From Candidatus Apopatosoma intestinale (lineage in GTDB: Bacteria; Bacillota; Clostridia; Oscillospirales; CAG-272): a stretch of DNA of 10,027 nucleotides. This document shows, in pieces, positions 7,682 to 10,027 of the stretch; position 1 is the stretch's first letter; each line of letters begins with the position of its first letter. A program made the translations under genes and the position numbers. The stretch lies in assembly GCA_003524145.1 (NCBI GenBank), contig DODZ01000035.1, forward strand, positions 50,577 to 60,603, written 5' to 3'. A model generated the notes under the pieces. That model did not search any database and had not been told where the DNA came from. It saw nothing but the letters and a program-made list of their open reading frames with translations.

Positions 7682-7687
7682 CTCTTT
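7670..7687 (-). promoter_or_regulatory. Strong Shine-Dalgarno of the PBP gene and its CTG start candidate
   Basis: Read on the minus strand, AAAGAGGTGAT begins at 7687. GAGGTGAT is an eight-base match to the complement of the 16S 3' end. The GTG inside it (7681-7679) cannot be a well-spaced start. AAAGAGG is followed by 8 nt and then CTG (7672-7670); ATT (7675-7673) lies 5 nt after it. No other in-frame ATG, GTG or TTG lies between the upstream stop (TAA at 7699-7697) and the membrane anchor. Confidence 0.55.
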
Positions 7688-7750
7688 ACATGAATATTAT
7701 GTTTTTCTCTGTCAATAATATGTATCGCAAAGATGATGGAAAAAAGAGGC
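7688..7750. promoter_or_regulatory. Divergent intergenic region between the PBP and the small membrane protein
   Basis: Both genes should be initiated in this AT-rich gap. On the minus strand a perfect TTGACA (7715-7710) is a candidate -35 box, but nothing at 16-18 nt spacing is a convincing -10 (the 17-nt position reads CATGTA). On the plus strand AATAAT at 7714-7719 could be a -10 box, with a poor -35 upstream. The promoters are therefore not resolved. Confidence 0.3.
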
Positions 7751-7764
7751 AGGAGGTTGATAAA

Positions 7765-8121
7765 ATGGAGGAAAGGTACAGACTTTCGGCAGGAGTGACG
7801 GCGCTTATCTGTATGGTATCGCTGATTATTTCGGTTATAACTATGGTAGTGTGCCTCAGCATGCGCGCCGATATGCCGAAAACACTCGAGAGCGTCACGG
7901 TAAGCGAGAGTACGACTACGGGCAATCCCGTTTCGCCGATATATTATGTAGGCTTGCATGATGAAAAGATAGTCGTCAGCACGCCGGAGGGAGATATTGT
8001 CCGCGAGCTTGATGCGAAAGCGGAGTTTCTGCCCGAGAGCGAGAGGGAAATGCTTCGGCTCGGTATAGCGGTATATTCAAGCGAACAGCTCTATTCCGTG
8101 ATAGAAAATTATATGGAATAA
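7765..8121 (+). CDS. Small single-pass membrane protein with a BofC-C-like extracytoplasmic tail
   Basis: 118 residues. The start is set by a strong AGGAGG (7751-7756) 8 nt before ATG; the frame is open further upstream to 7660 but that part overlaps the PBP start and lacks a binding site. Residues 1-9 are cytoplasmic, 10-32 form one hydrophobic helix, and 33-57 are a Ser/Thr-rich linker. Residues 59-118 form a small domain running IYYVGLHDEKIVV, LDAKAEFLPESEREMLRLGI, SSEQLYSVIENYME. That pattern (a strand pair around an acidic turn, LPxxxxxxLxxGI, then a closing helix ending in ENY or EDY) resembles the C-terminal domain of BofC, which in Bacillus modulates SpoIVB during sporulation, and many clostridial proteins of unknown role. 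The resemblance is from memory and short; a sporulation role is not shown by anything else here. It is transcribed divergently from the PBP and ends at the terminator shared with the XRE gene. Confidence 0.85.
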   Translation: MEERYRLSAGVTALICMVSLIISVITMVVCLSMRADMPKTLESVTVSESTTTGNPVSPIYYVGLHDEKIVVSTPEGDIVRELDAKAEFLPESEREMLRLGIAVYSSEQLYSVIENYME

Positions 8122-8155
8122 AAAATATCGGCGTTATTTCACGCCGATATTTTTT
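8120..8155. terminator. Bidirectional intrinsic terminator
   Basis: A perfect 15-bp stem (8120-8134 and 8141-8155) around the loop TATTTC, with a GC core ATCGGCGT/ACGCCGAT and an A-run and T-run as outer pairs. It overlaps the stop codon of the 118-residue gene and lies 10 nt beyond the stop of the convergent XRE gene, so it should serve both transcripts. Confidence 0.9.
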
Positions 8156-8165
8156 ATCCTGTTTG

Positions 8166-9371
8166 TTATCTGAGTGCTTCTTTCTTTTCCGCTATCTCGC
8201 TTTTCTTTTCGGCGATTTCCGCGCGCTTTTCGGCGATTTCTTCTTTTTTGTCGGAAATTTCGGATTTTTTATCTTCTATCTCCGAATTTTTGTCGCTTAT
8301 CTCGCTCTTTTTATCGCTCATGTCATTGATTATGCGCTTGCGTTCATCGTCGCTGTCGGCATCGGAAAGCTCGTCGGCAAGGTCGGAGAGTTCATCGCGC
8401 AGGTCTTCCGATTCATCGTTCAAATCCTCAAGCTCGTCGTTTAAATCTTCCAGCTCATCTTTTAAATCTTCGAGCTCGTCCTGCAAATCCTCCATTTCGG
8501 AGAGGAGGTCATGCAGGTCTGATGCGGTATCTGCGAGGTCTGCATAATCATTGTCGTCGTCATCATCAGAGCCATAGTTGCAATCGGCATTAAAATTTAT
8601 TTTGGGTATTTCGATATTGCCGATATTTTTCAGCGCATCATCTACGATTTTGCTTGCATCAAATATATCTGAGAGTGCCGCTTTAGCAGCATCCGCGCCT
8701 GCTTTAAGATAATCATCGGCACTTTTGCCATCGACCTTGCCGGAAACATTTACCCTTATTCCTGTGCCTGAAACATTACCGCTTATATCACCGTCTACCG
8801 TTATTGTAGCTTCTGTGCCGACGACATTGCCATCTACATTGCCGGTTATATTTACTGTTCCGCTTGTGCTGATAATATTGCTGTCTACATCGCCGGTTAC
8901 TGTGATTATTGTTTTTATTCCGGAAATATATCCGCCTACATTGCCTTTTACATCTACGGCGATATCGGATAGTATATTGCCAACGTCGCCTTCATATGTG
9001 AGCACGACCTTTTCTGACGCGGCTCTTTCGGCTTCTGTGATATTTTTTGACTTTATCATCTTTCTGCCGCGGAAGAGAACGGCATGGAGCGTATTGTCGT
9101 CCTGCCAGTCGCTTTCCGCTTCAAAGTTTGCCTGCGGTTCATCCGTCGCTTTTGCGCAGGGTTTCTCCTCGCCGAAAAGCTCCGCTATGCTTATGCCGAA
9201 ATATTCCGCTATTTTCGGAAGCATGGTTACATCGGGGCAGGCGAGCGCGTTTTCCCATTTGGAAACCGCCTGATATGTCACGCCCAGTGCCGCCGCGAGT
9301 GCATCCTGTGTTATACCGCGCTCGCGTCTGAGCCCCAGTATTTTTTCCGAAATTGTTTTTACTATATCCAT
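8166..9371 (-). CDS. XRE-family regulator fused to a beta-solenoid and two coiled coils
   Basis: A 401-residue cytoplasmic protein with no membrane segment. The ATG at 9371 has an AGGAG site 7 nt upstream; the longer frame to 9440 lies upstream of the predicted transcription start and is rejected. Residues 6-66 are an XRE/Cro-type helix-turn-helix (GITQDALAAALGVTYQAVSKWE at its centre), ending ISIAELFG. SDWQDDNTLHAVLFRGRKM (87-105) is a linker I associate with clostridial regulators of this class. Residues 138-216 hold five 17-residue repeats of the form xVxVxGxVxGNVxGxxx, expected to form a bactofilin-like beta-solenoid. A short helical part (217-250) and an acidic stretch (YGSDDDDDNDY, 266-276) follow. 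Then come an acidic leucine heptad coil (295-336) and a Lys/Glu heptad coil (353-401). The HTH-solenoid pairing is familiar in Clostridia; the long coil tail is the unusual part. Probable role: an oligomeric DNA-binding protein; target genes are unknown, with autoregulation suggested by palindromes upstream of its promoter. Confidence 0.93.
   Translation of the reverse strand: MDIVKTISEKILGLRRERGITQDALAAALGVTYQAVSKWENALACPDVTMLPKIAEYFGISIAELFGEEKPCAKATDEPQANFEAESDWQDDNTLHAVLFRGRKMIKSKNITEAERAASEKVVLTYEGDVGNILSDIAVDVKGNVGGYISGIKTIITVTGDVDSNIISTSGTVNITGNVDGNVVGTEATITVDGDISGNVSGTGIRVNVSGKVDGKSADDYLKAGADAAKAALSDIFDASKIVDDALKNIGNIEIPKINFNADCNYGSDDDDDNDYADLADTASDLHDLLSEMEDLQDELEDLKDELEDLNDELEDLNDESEDLRDELSDLADELSDADSDDERKRIINDMSDKKSEISDKNSEIEDKKSEISDKKEEIAEKRAEIAEKKSEIAEKKEALR
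8169..8315 (-). repeat. Seven exact heptads (Lys/Glu/Ile coil)
   Basis: Residues 353-401 of the XRE protein are seven gap-free heptads of the type DKKSEIS, EKKSEIA, EKRAEIA, running to the C-terminus. Ile holds one core position and Lys the other, so it should form a helix with a half-polar core. The DNA shows an imperfect 21-nt period. Confidence 0.85.
8364..8489 (-). repeat. Six exact heptads (acidic leucine coil)
   Basis: Residues 295-336 of the XRE protein are six gap-free heptads of the type DLKDELE, DLNDELE, DLADELS. Leucines are spaced alternately 4 and 3, the classic coiled-coil pattern, broken once by Ser321. The charge is strongly negative. The 21-nt period is visible in the DNA (AAATCTTC and GAGCTCGTC blocks on the plus strand). 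Confidence 0.85.
8724..8960 (-). repeat. 17-residue beta-solenoid repeats (five turns)
   Basis: Residues 138-154, 155-171, 172-188, 189-205 and a partial 206-216 of the XRE protein align without gaps. Each has alternating V/I, then G-D/N-V/I, and a GN or SN in the second strand. A constant 17-residue period with small turn residues fits one rung of a beta-helix, as in bactofilins. Confidence 0.75.
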
Positions 9372-9430
9372 CGTTTTTCTCCTATAATATCGATTTTCGG
9401 GAGCGACACCGGTTATCGCCTCCTGAGCAG

Positions 9431-9459
9431 AGTATAGCATATTTTCGCCAAATCGTCAA
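9431..9459 (-). promoter_or_regulatory. Promoter of the XRE/solenoid gene
   Basis: Read on the minus strand: TTGACG (9459-9454), a 17-nt spacer, then TATACT (9436-9431) with an extended -10 TG two bases ahead. Each hexamer differs from consensus at one position. Transcription should start near 9424, leaving a leader of about 53 nt before the ATG at 9371. Confidence 0.8.
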
Positions 9460-9489
9460 TAAAAAGTTGGTTGAGTTGCATAAAAAATA

Positions 9490-9506
9490 CTAAACTTTCA
9501 GTTGAG
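9490..9506. promoter_or_regulatory. Operator-like palindrome 1
   Basis: CTAAACTTTCAGTTGAG is a 17-nt near-palindrome in which six of the seven outer pairs are complementary. Its inner edge is 31 bp upstream of the -35 box of the XRE gene. It has the same form as the palindrome at 9542-9558, and a half-site GGTTGAG lies closer to the promoter at 9469-9475. An XRE-type dimer binding site, possibly for the adjacent regulator, is an inference. Confidence 0.4.
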
Positions 9507-9541
9507 ATGGCGTTTTTACGGTATTTTTATGGGGAAAATCA

Positions 9542-9558
9542 CTAAACCGAGGGTTGAG
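9542..9558. promoter_or_regulatory. Operator-like palindrome 2
   Basis: CTAAACCGAGGGTTGAG has the same 17-nt layout as 9490-9506: CTAAAC, a variable centre, GTTGAG, with the same mismatch at the third pair. Its start is 52 bp from the start of palindrome 1, close to five helical turns. Confidence 0.4.
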
Positions 9559-9636
9559 TGAGGAATTGAGCAACGCCTCGCTTTTCTTAATTTCATCGAC
9601 GCTCTATAAGATACATAACGAAACTTCTCTTTTATC

Positions 9637-9660
9637 GTACTTTTCTGTGAAGAAAAGTAC
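9637..9660. repeat. Perfect 10-bp hairpin in gene-free DNA
   Basis: GTACTTTTCT (9637-9646) and AGAAAAGTAC (9651-9660) enclose a GTGA loop and are followed by CAAAAG. I recall similar GTACTTTTCT...AGAAAAGTACCAAAAG blocks as recurrent intergenic sequences in clostridial genomes. There is no coding evidence, and no U-tract that would make a strong terminator. Confidence 0.45.
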
Positions 9661-9669
9661 CAAAAGTCA

Positions 9670-9696
9670 TTTAAGAGGGCTTTCCTCCCTCTTAAA
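9670..9696. repeat. Second perfect 10-bp hairpin, 9 nt downstream
   Basis: TTTAAGAGGG (9670-9679) pairs with CCCTCTTAAA (9687-9696) around a 7-nt loop. Paired with the preceding hairpin it may form part of one intergenic element. A weak terminator is possible, but no gene obviously ends here within the window. Confidence 0.4.
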
Positions 9697-9816
9697 AATC
9701 TTCTTCCGCGTGCACGAGTTAGTCGCGCGAGCCATGCGTGGCGAGTGCGTGCGGCACGGGGCAAAGTGGTGAAAATCGGTAGTTTTGCCACTCTCCGAAA
9801 TCGCATACTACCACGC

Positions 9817-9830
9817 GTGCGAACATAGCG
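9817..9830 (+). repeat. Short copy of the GTGCGAACATAGCG repeat core
   Basis: This is an exact 14-nt match to the core of the repeat at 195-231, on the same strand. The flanks differ (CGC before, CACGAGG after), so only the core is shared. It sits 29 nt before the hairpin repeat at 9860-9899. Confidence 0.45.
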
Positions 9831-9859
9831 CACGAGGAAGCCGAGCAGATTCGTGCACG

Positions 9860-9899
9860 CATTGTCTGCACGCCCGCATATAAAGGTGTGGCGGGCGTG
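9860..9899. repeat. Intergenic hairpin repeat, right copy
   Basis: CACGCCCGC (9869-9877) and GCGGGCGTG (9891-9899) around a 13-nt loop, preceded by CATTGTCTG. It matches the element at 1-43 in stem sequence and lead-in, and has the same orientation. Confidence 0.6.
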
Positions 9900-9927
9900 G
9901 GTCTGATACCTACGCTGACGGGACTAT

Positions 9928-9964
9928 CAAAATAAACCCTATTTCGCTATGTTCGCACCCAGAC
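9928..9964 (-). repeat. Dispersed intergenic repeat, right copy (inverted)
   Basis: On the minus strand this 37-nt block matches 195-231 with three mismatches, so the two long copies are inverted relative to each other and enclose all the genes in the window. The block is directly preceded on its own strand by GTTTGGGTGCGC, comparable to GTTTGGCGAAA at the left copy. Confidence 0.6.
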
Positions 9965-10027
9965 GCGCACCCAAACTTCGACCCGCGAGGTTCTCCATAG
10001 CCCAACATGGCACAGCAGTAAATCCGA

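Larger units (their letters stand above)
9441..10027. other. Gene-free right end of the window
   Basis: Apart from the far edge of the XRE promoter, the palindromes, hairpins and repeats listed separately, I see no gene. Open frames of 72 to 105 codons cross the hairpins, lack ribosome binding sites, and give Arg-rich or low-information proteins. Composition shifts from AT-rich (to about 9640) to GC-rich with repeated CGTGCACG/GTGCGAGC-like words (from about 9705). No tRNA or known RNA is recognisable. The region may lead into a gene beyond 10027. Confidence 0.5.

Noticed and set aside
9372..9440. A longer start (ATG at 9440) for the XRE protein
   Set aside because: It lies over the -10 box of a strong promoter and upstream of the predicted transcript start; the ATG at 9371 has its own AGGAG and starts right before the HTH domain.
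9554..9772. A 72-codon open frame at the right end
   Set aside because: It opens with TTG inside palindrome 2 and translates straight through two perfect hairpins; it is typical of a spurious frame over intergenic repeats.
195..9964. The window as a composite transposon bounded by inverted repeats
   Set aside because: No transposase or integrase is present, the repeats lie in intergenic DNA with no visible target duplications, and the enclosed genes include housekeeping ones (rlmB, class A PBP).

Overview
The window looks like a stretch of chromosome from a Gram-positive anaerobe of the Clostridia, most likely an uncultured gut relative of the Oscillospiraceae or Christensenellales. The evidence is AGGAGG-type ribosome binding sites, sigma-A-like promoters, a lipoprotein signal peptide, a class A PBP with the clostridial type of Cys-containing tail, an XRE regulator of a type common in Clostridia, and hairpin-rich intergenic repeats. 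The placement is an inference. I see no tRNA, rRNA, CRISPR array, transposase or phage gene.

Layout. 1-571 is gene-free and repeat-rich. A strong promoter (572-600) drives a rightward cluster: a small predicted lipoprotein (614-1192), an RlmB-type 23S rRNA 2'-O-methyltransferase (1206-1979) and a 980-residue membrane protein (2023-4965). A perfect bidirectional hairpin terminator (4975-5008) separates this cluster from a leftward class A penicillin-binding protein (5012-7681). Divergent from the PBP is a 118-residue single-pass membrane protein (7765-8121). It converges, through a second bidirectional terminator (8120-8155), on a leftward regulator (8166-9371) with an XRE helix-turn-helix, a 17-residue-period beta-solenoid and two long heptad-repeat coils. 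9441-10027 is gene-free and holds the regulator's promoter, two similar operator-like palindromes, hairpins, and repeats related to those at the left edge.

Most notable. (1) The C-terminal half of the 980-residue protein can be laid over a heavy-metal (P1B) P-type ATPase from the CPx helix through the phosphorylation site to the last helix pair, but every catalytic signature is altered: CAP for CPC, FGDNVAFP for FDKTGTLT, TADP for TGDN, no TGE and no GDGxND loop. It appears to be a pump-derived pseudoenzyme with a long acidic, partly tandem-repeated cytoplasmic tail. (2) Two genes, the lipoprotein and the PBP, have a good Shine-Dalgarno sequence exactly 8 nt before an in-frame CTG, while their nearest canonical starts are badly placed; CUG initiation is a real possibility. 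(3) The XRE/solenoid/coil protein has an unusually regular bipartite coiled-coil tail and candidate operator palindromes upstream of its own promoter. (4) A dispersed repeat occurs in opposite orientation at the two ends of the window.

There is no obvious single pathway. The lipoprotein, the pseudo-ATPase, the PBP and the small membrane protein all act at the envelope; rlmB is ribosome maturation. The envelope link is an inference from protein type, not proof of a joint function.
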